From positions 10,354,001 to 10,418,000 of the forward strand of contig OX485803.1 in NCBI GenBank assembly GCA_950295325.1: a DNA stretch of 64,000 nt. The letters run 5' to 3'. Positions 48,967 through 59,020 of this stretch are shown here, piece by piece; within the stretch, counting starts at the first letter, position 1; each line of letters starts with the position of its first letter. The notes under the pieces were generated by a model that was given only the letters and a program-made list of their open reading frames with translations, searched no databases and was not told the origin of the DNA. Source of the stretch: Polytrichum commune (taxonomy: Eukaryota; Streptophyta; Polytrichopsida; Polytrichales; Polytrichaceae). A program made the position numbers and the translations under genes.

Positions 48967-50534
48967 CATATTAGCCACAGTAGCATCAAAGAGCTTCTCG
49001 GTCTCAATAGCCAACTGCCAAATACAAAATAAAGATTAAAAAAATTGAATGATTGAAAAAATATTTTTTTTCAAAAAACATAGACAAAAAATTATCACCT
49101 TAGCCCACCAAGTAGCTTTATCAAGTCACTTAGGAAACTCTATATCATTGAATTTTGGTTTCGGAAACTTGAGAGCCTCACAAAGAGTAGATGAACTATT
49201 CCACCTCTCAAGCCACTTAATCTTCATAGATGTATATATTGCCAAAGTTGCTAACATCCAAAGTTTTTTTTTTAATCATCTTAGGATTCTCATCGTGAGT
49301 TTCATAATGAGACTTCACCTGCTTTAAGAACATAGGAGAATGTCTAGGATCTGCAATAGAAAGTTGTTTCTTTAGTTCCAAATGGAAAATCAATCCTACC
49401 CTCTCCACAACTTTAGAAACAAATTCACCCACTGCACTTGAAGTCCAATGTGTAGAATCAGGATATTTCTCATAACATTTTCTTTGAGCAGTAGCAGCAA
49501 CATCTCCCAACTCTGGCTACACCAAGGAAAAAACATATAAGAGTATGATAAATCACATATAATAAAAATAAGATGTAATAAAACATATAGTTATAGAATA
49601 CAAAATAAAAAGAAAAAAAAAATACAAGAAAAAAAAAACGTCAAAAACTAATACTTTAGAAAAATAACCTAATATAGAAATCCATTAAGAGCCTCAACAG
49701 TAAAAGAGAACCAAGTTCTATATTTGGATTTTTATTTGACATCAGCGGCAGTAAGATCTTCTTTGGAGACAACTTTTTTAAAATATGAAAGTGGTTGTCC
49801 AACAATGCTTTGAATGCGGCAAAGCTTATAAACAAGATTCGTACAAACATGGAATTTTTAGTTCCTCATGACAAAATAAAACAACCAATAATAAGCCACG
49901 GAAAAAAAATATACAATAAAAAATAAACTTAAAAGAAAACCAAATGAACCGAACAAATAAAAAGATAAGAATGAAGGAATTACCACTTCATGTAAAGCTG
50001 CCAAAATAGTTGCAATATCTCCCTTGACGTCCAAAATAATACTTTCAACAACATAATCTCAAGCATGATCATGTATATGTTCTCGATTAATAATGGGCAA
50101 CCATGTTTGCAAACGGTGGTTTCCATCCCACATCATAAACATTTTGCGAGAGAAAACTTTGAGGTCCTCATCAGTTTGCAATATTTTTCAAATGCATCAT
50201 TTGTCCGTATCCAATATTCACTCCATGATTCAATGATATTATCGGTAACATCTATTGTTTTCCCCTCATTGTTTTCCAAGGCCACGTAAAAAACCCCGTT
50301 GCCCTTCATATAACCGCAAGCAACAAAATGTGTAGCCAGGTTCATAACGTTATTTTTCAAAAAAGACCTAACAACAGGCAATGCAACCATTCGACATAGT
50401 GGAATGTTCAATTTTAATTTTGCCCTTGATTGATACCTCAACCGTTCAAGACGGGAAGATGTGTTGACAGTTTCTTTCTTAAAAATGCATGCCATTGCAA
50501 TTCCAATTGATCTTCAGAAAGATGTACAACTTCC
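48967..50534 (-). pseudogene. Transposon-borne gene with ParB/sulfiredoxin-like DGNHR motif, spliced, decayed
   Basis: I do not recognise a named family. Coding exons on the - strand are approximately 50534-49984, 49869-49680, 49520-49113 and 49018-48967; a GT donor follows 49984 and an acceptor precedes 49018. Exon 1 reads IPLCRMVALPVVRSF, then NLATHFVACGYMKGNGVFYV, and after a frame change near 50165, MMWDGNHRLQTWLPIINREH (DGNHR at 50127-50113). A proline-Arg segment, a helix, then a DG-x-HR motif is the order seen in ParB/Srx-type domains, so I infer such a domain. Later exons read VYKLCRIQSIVGQPLSYFKK, then KYRTWFSFTVEALNGF, then HWTSSAVGEFVSKVVERVGL. A stop at 50061-50059 (probably an old Trp) and others show this copy is broken. 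It is divergent from the SWIM gene and inside the 9-bp TSD. Confidence 0.5.
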
Positions 50535-50970
50535 ATATCTAAATCACAAAAATATCATCTACATGAAAGATAATACTAAATTAAAAGAAATATATACATA
50601 TGAAAGAAATCACATATGCAAACTAAAATAATATACAAAAATATTTATGAAAGTGAAAGTATACATAAGGAAAAACCACATATATAATAGAATCTGAAAT
50701 TTCAATATGGATGGCCATTAACGGCCACCCTTGTTGGAGGAAAAAAAAATGAAGGAAATGACTGTATACATAAAGAAAGATACATATATAAAAAATAATA
50801 TAAAATTTTAATAAGGGTTGAAATGAGTGTATATATGAAAAAAAATACATATATAGAAAAAAATATGAAATTTTAATAAGGGTGGAAATAAGTGTATACA
50901 TGAAAAAATAAACTCATATACCAATAAATTTGAGATGCAACCAAGAGTGGCCGTTAACAACCACACTTTT
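50535..50970. promoter_or_regulatory. AT-rich upstream region of the leftward transposon gene
   Basis: Repeated ATACATA-type sequence plus two partial copies of the palindrome found in the adjacent array: around 50713 (ATGGCCATTAACGGCCACCC) and 50946 (GTGGCCGTTAACAACCAC). As the gene starts leftwards near 50534, this should contain its promoter. Confidence 0.4.
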
Positions 50971-51810
50971 AGATGGAACATACATAAGAAATATATGTAT
51001 ATATGTGATTTTATTTCAAAACAATTATGTTGTTAAATGAAGATTGAAACCCAAGAAGGGATACCCTAAACTAGAAAATAGAAGTTAGCATCATACAAAG
51101 GGTGGCCGTTTACGGCCACCCTAAACTAGAACACAGAAATTGGCATCATAAAAAGGGTGGCCGTTAACGGCCACACTTTTAGATGGAACATACATAAAAA
51201 ATATATGTATATATGTGATTTTATTTCAAAGAAATTATGTTGTTAAATGAAGACTGAAACCCAAGAACGGGTACCCTAAACTAGAAAATAGAAGTTAGCA
51301 TCATACAAAGGGTGGCCGTTCACGGCCATCCTAAACTAGAACACAGAAGTTGGCATCATAAAAAGGGTGGCCGTTAACGGCCACACTTTTAGATAGAACA
51401 TACATAAAAAATATATGTATATATGTGATTTTATTTCAAAGAAATTATGTTGTTAAATGAAGACTGAAACCCAAGAACGGGTACCCTAAACTAGAAAATA
51501 GAAGTTAGCATCATACAAAGGGTGGCCGTTCACGGCCATCCTAAACTAGAACACAAAAGTTGGCATCATAAAAAGGGTGGCCGTTAACGGCCACACTTTT
51601 ATATGGAACATACATAAGAAATATATGTATATATGTGATTTTATTTCAAACAAAGTATGTTGTTAAATGAAGACTGAAACCCAAGAACGGGTACCCTAAA
51701 CTAGAAAATTGAAGCTAGCATCATACAAAGGGTGGCCGTTGACGGCCACCCTAAATTAGAACATAAAAGTTGGCATCATAAAAAGGGTGGCCGTTAACGG
51801 CTACCCATTT
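50971..51810. repeat. Four 210-bp tandem units, each with two palindromes, between divergent genes
   Basis: Units start at 50971, 51181, 51391 and 51601, exactly 210 bp apart, and are almost identical. Each has one palindrome of the type GTGGCCGTTAACGGCCAC and one of the type GGGTGGCCGT-nn-ACGGCCACCC, 54 bp apart, giving eight in all. The exact period and high identity mean recent expansion or homogenisation. The array separates the two divergently transcribed genes of the Mutator-like element, so a role as shared regulatory or transposase-binding region is plausible. Confidence 0.9.
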
Positions 51811-52414
51811 GGAAGAGAAATACACTTTGATTTGAGTCACTTTCCGGAGTTGCTATAACGTTTTCAAATATTCTAATTTATTTCCGAAAAAATCAAGTGC
51901 ATAGATTATAGCCATGTTATTCACTCCAATTTTTTTCAAAATTTTTGGAGATGATATCAATTTTACATAAATCGCCAAAGTCTACTGAAATTAATATGAT
52001 TAGATTTCCTGCATAAAATCTTCATTTTTTGAAGATTTTAGAAGAATCTAAGATGCTCTAATTTATTTTTTTGGGTCTAAAACATGCAAAACAAAATCAT
52101 TTTGTTCATGCTATATACCGTTGGAATCGTATTGTCGGCGTGCACAATATAGTATACATTACATACCTCCAAATTTATTTTGATTTTAAAGTTATTTTCT
52201 TACGATTTCGTTCGTACAACCTACCTCCATTTCCGCCTCAGATGATTGTTCTTCTTTTTTGTATTGTGTGGCGTATTTCTCCATGGTTGCACGTGAGCAT
52301 ACATATCTTTTCTATTGGTCTACGAGCTTGGATAAGATGACCCAAAAATATATCAAACCATCCTTGTAGTTTCAACACAAGTAATTGTGCAAGGATTACA
52401 AAGACGCGAAAACA
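51811..52414. promoter_or_regulatory. Upstream region of the SWIM gene
   Basis: AT-rich with no coding signal. It lies between the palindrome array and the first ATG of the rightward gene and presumably contains its promoter; no defined box was recognised. Confidence 0.35.
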
Positions 52415-54046
52415 ATGGACGACGCCGAGACTAAGTATCATGTGATTCGTTATTGGTGGTTGTCATCCAAATCTGCCTCGGAAGAAGGCATCCTTGCCTT
52501 TCAGAGTGGTTGGGTTTTTAGCACTTTCGTTACAGACAATGGGGTGGTCATATGTTATTTGTAAGTACATATCGAAATTCAATATTCAATGTCATTCATT
52601 TTTCTTCCATTATTAAATATATCTTATATTTTTATTATCCTCATATTTGTGTGTTGTTCATAGGATATGACAATAGAACAACATGCGGAAATGCCAACGT
52701 GCGGAAATGCCAACATGCAACCTTGCAGAGACTATACACAAAAAATGGCTCCAACAGTCCGGCAACAAGATGTCTTGTTCATATGAAGCTACAATGGATG
52801 ACATGATCCGTGCCTTCATGCAAACTGCAAATTACCAGACATGGTTGATAGGGGGTCTGATGGTAAAGGTCTTGATTCGGCATCCTTGAAACTCAAAGCG
52901 GCTGCCAGGTGTGGAGATCCAAAAATGTTGGCTGATGCCATGAAGTCTTATCTAGGGGCAGAAGACGTGAACACTAGAGATTGTGTATTGGAAGGGTCAG
53001 AGCTCTTTGGTTCCACCAAACGCAAACTCAACCTATCACCGGGTGTTGATTGTGACTCTCATCGACCCGACAAAGTGAACTATTTCATTCCTCATCCCAA
53101 CACCCGAGCAACTCGTCAACGCATAGAGGAATCGTTGAATTTTGCAATTCATGGTGTGGCTCATACCACATCTGTGTTAGAGATTAATTGTCTTGCTTCT
53201 AAGTGGCACATTGCAAGATTGCCACCCAACTCAGCCAAACGATGTTGGGTACTGCAGGCCATTACAGGGATTGTGTACAATACCAAAGTCGGAATTGGGA
53301 AACATGGCACACCTGCTCCAACATACAAAGGGCTCAAGAAGGAATTTTGCTCTCCCAACAATGTGTAGTATGAATTTTGGTTTTGCCTTGACGATATTAA
53401 GCATTGTGTGAGTGGCAGTATGAAGAAATATGTGTTGGTTTGGCCTATAGTACCCAACATGTGGCCGGTAAAGATAGGTACCAATCTATCGAGAGAGGAG
53501 GTTCTGGCACTTGAAGATGCTAAATTTCAACTACAGCAGAGGGAGGCATTGTCCCCTTGTCGTAGGCTTTCGACAATCGCAACTCTTCCCAGCCCTCGCT
53601 CGCATTTTTGTATGCCACCAAACCCGGACGTCCACCCTACATTCAGGTTTGGGAAGACAGTGCGTTGTAATCCAACAGCACCGCTGGCGGATCACAAAAA
53701 CAAATGGGAAAACACCGGACTCATGGAAGATTACTATGTGGTTGGGGTCACTGCTATTCCATATCCGGGCTTTGGAGTGATAATAAACATTGTCTCCAAG
53801 CAGGATATCACCTACCATGTTACAATTGGCGACATCCCGCATTGCACATGCCCGGATTTCACGAAAATGTCATCTCATGCATCGGGAAAAAAAGGAAAAT
53901 GGGTGTATTGTAAACATCTTTATTATGTGTTTAGATTTTTGTGCAAGGTGGATTACGAGAGTGACAAGTTCATTCATGCACCTATATATACATATAATGA
54001 GGTCATGCAACTACTTGAACTTGCTAATATTGTAAAATGTGAGTAG
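52415..54046 (+). pseudogene. SWIM zinc-finger protein of the Mutator-like element, decayed
   Basis: Exon 1 is 52415-52560 (starts MDDAETKYHVIRYWWLSSKS), followed by GTAAGT; a second exon starts about 52676 and runs to the stop at 54044-54046. Segments include ETIHKKWLQQSGNKMSCSYE, EATMDDMIRAFMQTANYQTW, EGSELFGSTKRKLNLSPG, EFWFCLDDIKHCVSG and WPVKIGTNLSREEVLALEDA. Near the C-terminus HCTCPDF...WVYCKHLYYVF is a SWIM finger (CxCx(n)CxH), a zinc-binding DNA or protein interaction module common at the end of MuDR/FAR1-type transposases. I find no MULE DDE core before it. A one-base slip in the G run near 52852 and an in-frame TAG at 53366-53368 break this copy. It is divergent from the DGNHR gene. 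Confidence 0.7.
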
Positions 54047-54189
54047 TATTGCAAGTGTTTTATTAAGCAACATATATTTGAATGTCAATAAATGACATGT
54101 TTTGGTTTGGATTATTATAACAAAAATTAGTTATGGACTGAAAGTCTTTCAAATGATTCAGTAACTTCAATTCTATTTAGACTACGACC

Positions 54190-54550
54190 CAACCGTGAGC
54201 GGTTTGATTGAATCACACAGATAAATAATAACAAGTTTCTAAAAATAAAAAATAATCGACAAGATTCTACGTACATCCGCGTAGTAACCTTTTCTTGGTA
54301 TCCGCCTATAGATTATTCCTACTTTATCATTAGCTCAATTTGGGATAGCACCAGTCAATGTAACCAACCGGATTCGAACCCGGGTTGATCCAGACCTAAT
54401 ACCAGTCTCTTACACAACTCGCATCTACAGGCGGATGTCTCAAAATCTAGTAGCTACCTACATATTGACTATTTCTAATATCTAATTTCCTTGCTTTTGT
54501 AGATTGTGGGCCTTAACTGAGCCCGTGAGTGGTTTGAGTGGTTCACAATT
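54190..54550. repeat. Insertion with tRNA-like B-box between duplicated gene ends
   Basis: On the - strand, GGTTCGAATCC (54380-54370), preceded by AACCCGG, matches the pol III B-box/T-arm of tRNA genes. Its surroundings (TGCGAGTTGTGTAAGAGACT further 5' on that strand) are loosely tRNA-like but do not fold into a full tRNA. The flanks CCGTGAGCGGTTTGATTG (54193) and CCGTGAGTGGTTTGAGTG (54523) resemble each other. Possibly a tRNA-derived SINE. Confidence 0.35.
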
Positions 54551-54559
54551 ATGATACCT

Positions 54560-54740
54560 ACATATACGTATAATGAGGTTATGCACCTACTTGAACTTGT
54601 TGGTGTTGTGAAATGTGAGTAGTTGTACAAGTGTGGGTTGTAACTACATGTATAAGGATGTCAATAAATGACATGTATTGGTTTGGATTATTATAATAAA
54701 AATCAGCAATGGATTGAAAGTGTTTAAAATGATCCATGGT
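54560..54740 (+). pseudogene. Second copy of the SWIM gene 3' end
   Basis: ATACCTACATATACGTATAA and TTGAACTTGTTGGTGTTGTG parallel the last coding bases at 53977-54043. TGTCAATAAATGACATGT, TTGGTTTGGATTATTATAA and the following sequence parallel 54083-54120. It is therefore a partial duplication of the last codons and 3' flank, separated from the first by the B-box-bearing insertion. Confidence 0.8.
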
Positions 54741-55215
54741 AATAGGGTCCTTTCACGTGTGCTTCATTTAAAATACTGGCAATTTACAATTGAAACTATG
54801 CAATTAATTTGTCAAAATTCTGGTTATGTACCCTAAACCCGTATGTCTTTACTAAATTTGGAGTCATTGCTCATATGTTACTGCTCATTGCTCATGTGTT
54901 ACTACTCACCGCTCACCGCTCACTGCTCATCGCTCATAAGATAGCTTCCCTCTGGGAAAAGCATGGCAACAAAAAAATATAAAAATTACGTACCATTGCA
55001 AAAACCAAGTACAAAAACTTAAAGTGAAAATACAAAAAGAAGACTTAGGATGGAACACAACATGATTGAGTGTGTGTTTACAAACACAACAAGATTGTGT
55101 GTGTGTTCACAAACACAACACCCGCTCCATATAAATCCTTTATTCAAAATCACTTTACATGCTAGTGAAGACCAAAACCATATAGTATGAAACACTTTAA
55201 GCTTGGTCATGAATC

Positions 55216-55536
55216 TTATATAGTTCGTTCTGTCACAAACTTGGACAGTTGCTCTGAATCATTCCTATCAAGAGTGTACACCTCATTTGTAGAATTGTAG
55301 CTCATGATTACCGTAGATATAATGCAATCTACATCAATCCATTTGCTATCCGTGTGATCATACTTAAATTTGTTACGGCCTGGATATTTTCTATAATATT
55401 GCAACATTACTTCGATGTGGGGATTATTAGGATTTCTCCTCCCTGATTCCTCCGTTCGAGCAAGGAGGTCAACCGTTCGAGTTAGGCTTCCAATTTCATC
55501 CATTTTTGGGTGAATGATGAGTAATTTTTCATCCAT
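55216..55536 (-). CDS. Unrecognised 106-codon open frame in the outer transposon
   Basis: ATG at 55536 starts MDEKLLIIHPKMDEIGSLTR, continuing through EVMLQYYRKYPGRNKFKYDH and DSKWIDVDCIISTVIMSYNS to a stop at 55216. It is hydrophilic with no signal peptide or membrane segment, and I do not recognise it. The length and lack of low complexity make it more credible than most short frames nearby. It lies entirely within the right arm of the element 47998-55795, so it may be a captured host exon or part of the element's own gene. Confidence 0.35.
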   Translation of the reverse strand: MDEKLLIIHPKMDEIGSLTRTVDLLARTEESGRRNPNNPHIEVMLQYYRKYPGRNKFKYDHTDSKWIDVDCIISTVIMSYNSTNEVYTLDRNDSEQLSKFVTERTI

Positions 55537-55803
55537 CCCTCGTGAGGCATGCGTACGAAATTGATTCTACTAAACATACATCCTAAGATCCTTATTTTCA
55601 GCCCCTATATTATTTTTACTAAAAGGGAATGGCCCATATTTTATACCTATCTATTTTGCTTGTAATGGGCTTATGTACTTTTAATGGACCCTTCATTATT
55701 TGGAATTCTTTTATAAATTTTATGTCAAATGATTTTAATCCTCCCTATATTATGCCGCACGTCGTTTTTAAAATGCACTAAGTGACCTCCCCGTGATGGG
55801 GGG

Positions 55804-57388
55804 TCTAATGTGGACGAGAAGAACTTGAGAGGATACGAAAAGTGCTTGAAAAGTGATGGTTCATCTACATATGCTTTCTATCCGGACTTAAAAAGTATTT
55901 CAATTAAAGCTCCCTTTGCAGAGGACAAAATCGTGAAGAAAAACAAAGAGTGTGTGAGAAAGATGGTCAACTTATTGTTGAATCTAAGTTGACCTTTTCT
56001 TTTGTGGAAGGAGGTTTGATGGGTGCTACTATTCTAGGGGGGACTCCTATCCTATGGGCTCGAAGAAACTTTCACACCTATCACTTTGGGTTTAAAAGTT
56101 AGAAGGGTGGAAACTACCATGGTGTATCATATTTTGGCATAATATTGATAGCAAATGATAGTAATTCATGTTTATGTGAAAATTATCAATTTCAAATTCC
56201 TAGTTTTCAACATATGATGCTATGTGTTCAAAAATGACGTGGATCAAAAAAAGGTTACATATGACCAAAGTTCTCGTGATATGTCAAAATTATAGTGGAC
56301 CATAGTTTTAGGTGTGAAAGGTGTAGTACATAGATGTGTGAAAGTGAAATAAGATATCGTTTTGATTTGAAGAAATGTGCTTTGGAACCAATTGTTGGAG
56401 TTTGTTAATAGGTAGTCAGTGAGAGTTAAGTGTGGAGTAGTTACATATTAGTTAAATAGGTAGACACAATTTGCCATAATCACTTTGATTTACCTTATGC
56501 TTTTGCCAACATATTGTATATACTCACTCTACACAAGCTTATGTAATGTTAATAATCCACTATAGAATACTATATAAAGGAGAGGATCGCATAATATTCC
56601 AAGTCGTCCTAAGTCATTGCAAAAAATATGGGTTAACATGAATTTGCAAGACTATGTACTAAGAACTTGATCTATGTCCATAATAAAATTTCGGACCTCA
56701 ATTCCACATAGACGACACACTTATTTGAAATTGTGTCCAGCTTGAGAAAGTTGGTACATAAAACAAAGTAGTACCTCCAAGAATAATTATGTGATTTAAA
56801 TTTTTTTTTTGCAAAAGAATATGAATGAATTTCAACAGGCATTTTCAAGAAAATGAGGAGGTTTGAAGAGAAAATGTGTTATGAATAGGTTTTCGGAGCT
56901 TGATTGCGCTAAGAAGCAATTTTTTTCTTGGAATTATGTTAATCTAAGAAAACTTAGACAATCAAACATAACACCACCTCCAACAATAACGAAAGTGCTA
57001 TTTGAAGTTGGTATACAAAAAATACAGACAAATACATACAAGAGGAATACCGAGGCTTCATCTCTCAAGTTTACATATCCCACATGGATTATGAACACCT
57101 CATGGGGAGGAGTTATACACTGAAATGCACTCCTAATATAATATGCAACATAGATGACCTTATACCTATTGATTGAGTATTTGTGAACTAGCCATAATTG
57201 TGAAAAAGTCATAAGCAATAAACATTGGAATTTTTAAAATTATCATTTTGAAGTGCCGAATCAACTTTTGGCACTTCAAATAATTATCTAGCATAGCTAT
57301 GCCAGACCGCCTATCTACCTACAGTACTCAATAAGACAATATTACTTGCCCTCAACTACGATTCCTTCTCGATACCCAATAACCCAGC
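55804..57388. other. Unassigned region
   Basis: No gene with recognisable motifs. A short open frame at 55810-55992 (DEKNLRGYEKCLKSDGSSTY, then AFYPDLKS) could be a fragment of something, but nothing supports it. Confidence 0.35.
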
Positions 57389-57398
57389 AGGACCCGCA

Positions 57399-57740
57399 CT
57401 CGGGGGGGGGGGGCAGTGTGTTAAAAAGTTAAGGATATAGGTGCGAACAACCACTATTTTATAGGGGGGTATTACTTTCAATTCTCTTTTTTTTTCACAT
57501 GCTATCATTATGTAAATTTCTACTTTGGGTTAATAGAAAAATGGCTTGCATTACTTATAATTCCAAATTACCTATTATTCCATACCCTATAGTACTTTAA
57601 AGATGTCCAGTGTCATTTTTGATACCCTATATTACTTTTAAGTCCATTTATAATTTTTTGCCCCCATGTTTTTAAAATACCCTATCATTTGTTCGCACGT
57701 ATATTGCTACTCCAACTAATGACTATCCCCCCCCCCCCCG
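57399..57740. mobile_element. Poly-G-ended MITE, 342 bp, 10-bp TSD
   Basis: The left end is CTC followed by a run of 12 G; the right end, on the other strand, is C followed by a run of about 14 G. After the G runs both ends share a degenerate ATATAnGTGCGAAC about 30-45 bases in. AGGACCCGCA flanks both sides (57389-57398 and 57741-57750). A 9-10 bp duplication suggests Mutator-type mobilisation. It has no coding capacity. Confidence 0.82.
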
Positions 57741-57750
57741 AGGACCCGCA

Positions 57751-58524
57751 TCTCCCGGTACAATTAAATGACTCCTATTAACTAAAGGGTGTCTACCACC
57801 TTCTTGACTAATTATCGTGAGGTTCCATAACCTTAAGTCTACTACTCCCTTACACCATCACCTCCAACTACTTGGTCTTCATCTTAGCTAAGTATAGAAC
57901 TAAAAGTCGGTATCTTGTCATATATTTGTCTACACTTCTTATACATCCACATAGCCCCAGGCTAAATCACACATGTGTTCGGCTGGGGCCCGCCCCTCCC
58001 ACGCCTCCTTCACTGTCCAGTCTTGCTACGCGCACCTGCGTGGGAACTTTTCCTCGTTGGGAACCAATGTGGCAATACCCAATCAAAATTACAAATATTC
58101 ATGTTAACATCACTTTCATTATTCCCAAGTTAATTGATGAAGGTCCTTCACATGCCAAAGGCAAAGTACTCAAGAATCTTGTAAATACCAACAATTTAAC
58201 AACAACCAAAAAAATACAAACCTACATGTCTTGTCATTAGAGTTATCCTTTAAGAGCACTTCTTGGCATGTCAAAATGAGTTTGGACCTCACTAAACCAA
58301 TATAGAAAGTTCTTTGTTCAAACCTCAACACCGACTCCAAGCATGCACCAATAACTTGTCATACATGGAATGATTTGTATACAAAACAACAAACTCCCTA
58401 CCAAAACTCTGGTTGAATTAAAAGTTTACTCTACACTATCCTCATAAGAATCGACCAAGCACGAAATTGGCAACTTTACCTAAACTTCATGTTGTGAAAC
58501 ACCCCTCCTTGAAAAATTGAAAGC
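57751..58524. other. Unassigned region
   Basis: No gene with recognisable motifs. A short GC-rich stretch near 57965-58060 (GGGGCCCGCCCCTCCCACGC) contrasts with the flanks, but its purpose is unknown. Confidence 0.35.
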
Positions 58525-58923
58525 CTAATAGCAATGTGAACACCCGGCCCTCACAACAATTAAAGACTTGAGATTGAGGATAGGGTCGGGAAAAGGGAAT
58601 AGGGAAAGCAATGGCATGTGGTGACACCTGTTTTGGCCTACAGTGAGAGTTGCAAAATGAGTGGAAATTTCTCCGTGATCATGTTTCAGCAAATCCAATT
58701 GTACTTTATACTCTGGCCCATTCCCAAGCGTCATCTCGAACAACTCTCGAGTGATATAACATCCTTTTGAAGCAATTATTTGCCCTTTTTTTCCCTTTAC
58801 AAACATGTGGGCGAAGCGAAGCACCCCCTCCCGTTGAACCTTAAACCCTAACCGTGGCACCGTTGACGTCGCAGTCGCCCTTTGAAGTTTGAGTGTGGCC
58901 CTAGCCGTTGACCCACCGGCCAT
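58525..58923 (-). CDS. Unrecognised 132-codon open frame
   Basis: ATG at 58923 starts MAGGSTARATLKLQRATATS and runs through VLRFAHMFVKGKKGQIIASK and ITRELFEMTLGNGPEYKVQL to a stop at 58525. It is GC-richer at its start than the neighbourhood, has no signal peptide, and carries no domain I know. The basic, moderately ordered first 90 residues could be a remnant exon; the last 40 look random. It is intact as a frame, with no flanking splice signals I can defend. Confidence 0.3.
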   Translation of the reverse strand: MAGGSTARATLKLQRATATSTVPRLGFKVQREGVLRFAHMFVKGKKGQIIASKGCYITRELFEMTLGNGPEYKVQLDLLKHDHGEISTHFATLTVGQNRCHHMPLLSLFPFPDPILNLKSLIVVRAGCSHCY

Positions 58924-59020
58924 GGGAACCCAACATCCACGAGGTCGCTACTTGACTGGTTGACATATAATCTGGCATTTATTTCCCTGTTTTTTTCACG
59001 GCTTTTGAAAGTTGGGCTCC

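Larger units (their letters stand above)
48247..54952. mobile_element. Mutator-like element with two divergent genes, 9-bp TSD
   Basis: TGGGAAAAG occurs at 48238-48246 and 54953-54961, immediately outside inverted termini. The left terminus is TGGGGAGTGCTATCTTGTGA; the right, read on the other strand, is GAGGGAAGCTATCTTATGAG. The inverted ends continue for about 80 bp as arrays of the heptamer GTGAGCG and variants. A 9-bp duplication is the hallmark of Mutator-superfamily insertion. Inside are a leftward gene (50534-48967), a rightward gene ending in a SWIM zinc finger (52415-54046), and a palindrome-rich 4 x 210 bp array between them. No DDE transposase was seen, so mobility in this copy would need help. 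It is inserted in the element 47998-55795. Confidence 0.82.
47998..55795. mobile_element. Outer DNA transposon with 8-bp TSD, interrupted by a Mutator-like element
   Basis: The left terminus CACGGGGAGGTCACT (47998-48012) is exactly repeated, inverted, at the right terminus (55781-55795). Similarity extends inward for about 45 bp (ACGTGCGGCA on both sides). ATGGGGGG directly flanks both ends (47990-47997 and 55796-55803), an 8-bp target duplication as in hAT or Mutator-type elements. Without the nested 6.7 kb insertion the element would be about 1.08 kb. It holds one 106-codon open frame but no recognised transposase, so it is probably non-autonomous. Confidence 0.8.

Noticed and set aside
50971-51810. 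Palindromic repeats with regular spacing as CRISPR-like
   Set aside because: The whole 210-bp unit is repeated, not just the palindrome, so there are no variable spacers.
52415-54046. Calling the SWIM gene a full MULE transposase
   Set aside because: The SWIM finger is clear, but no DDE catalytic block is visible upstream, so transposase activity is not supported.
54360-54400. A tRNA gene on the - strand (T-arm-like GGTTCGAATCC)
   Set aside because: Only the B-box/T-arm is convincing. I cannot form acceptor, D and anticodon stems, so at most it is a tRNA-derived SINE.
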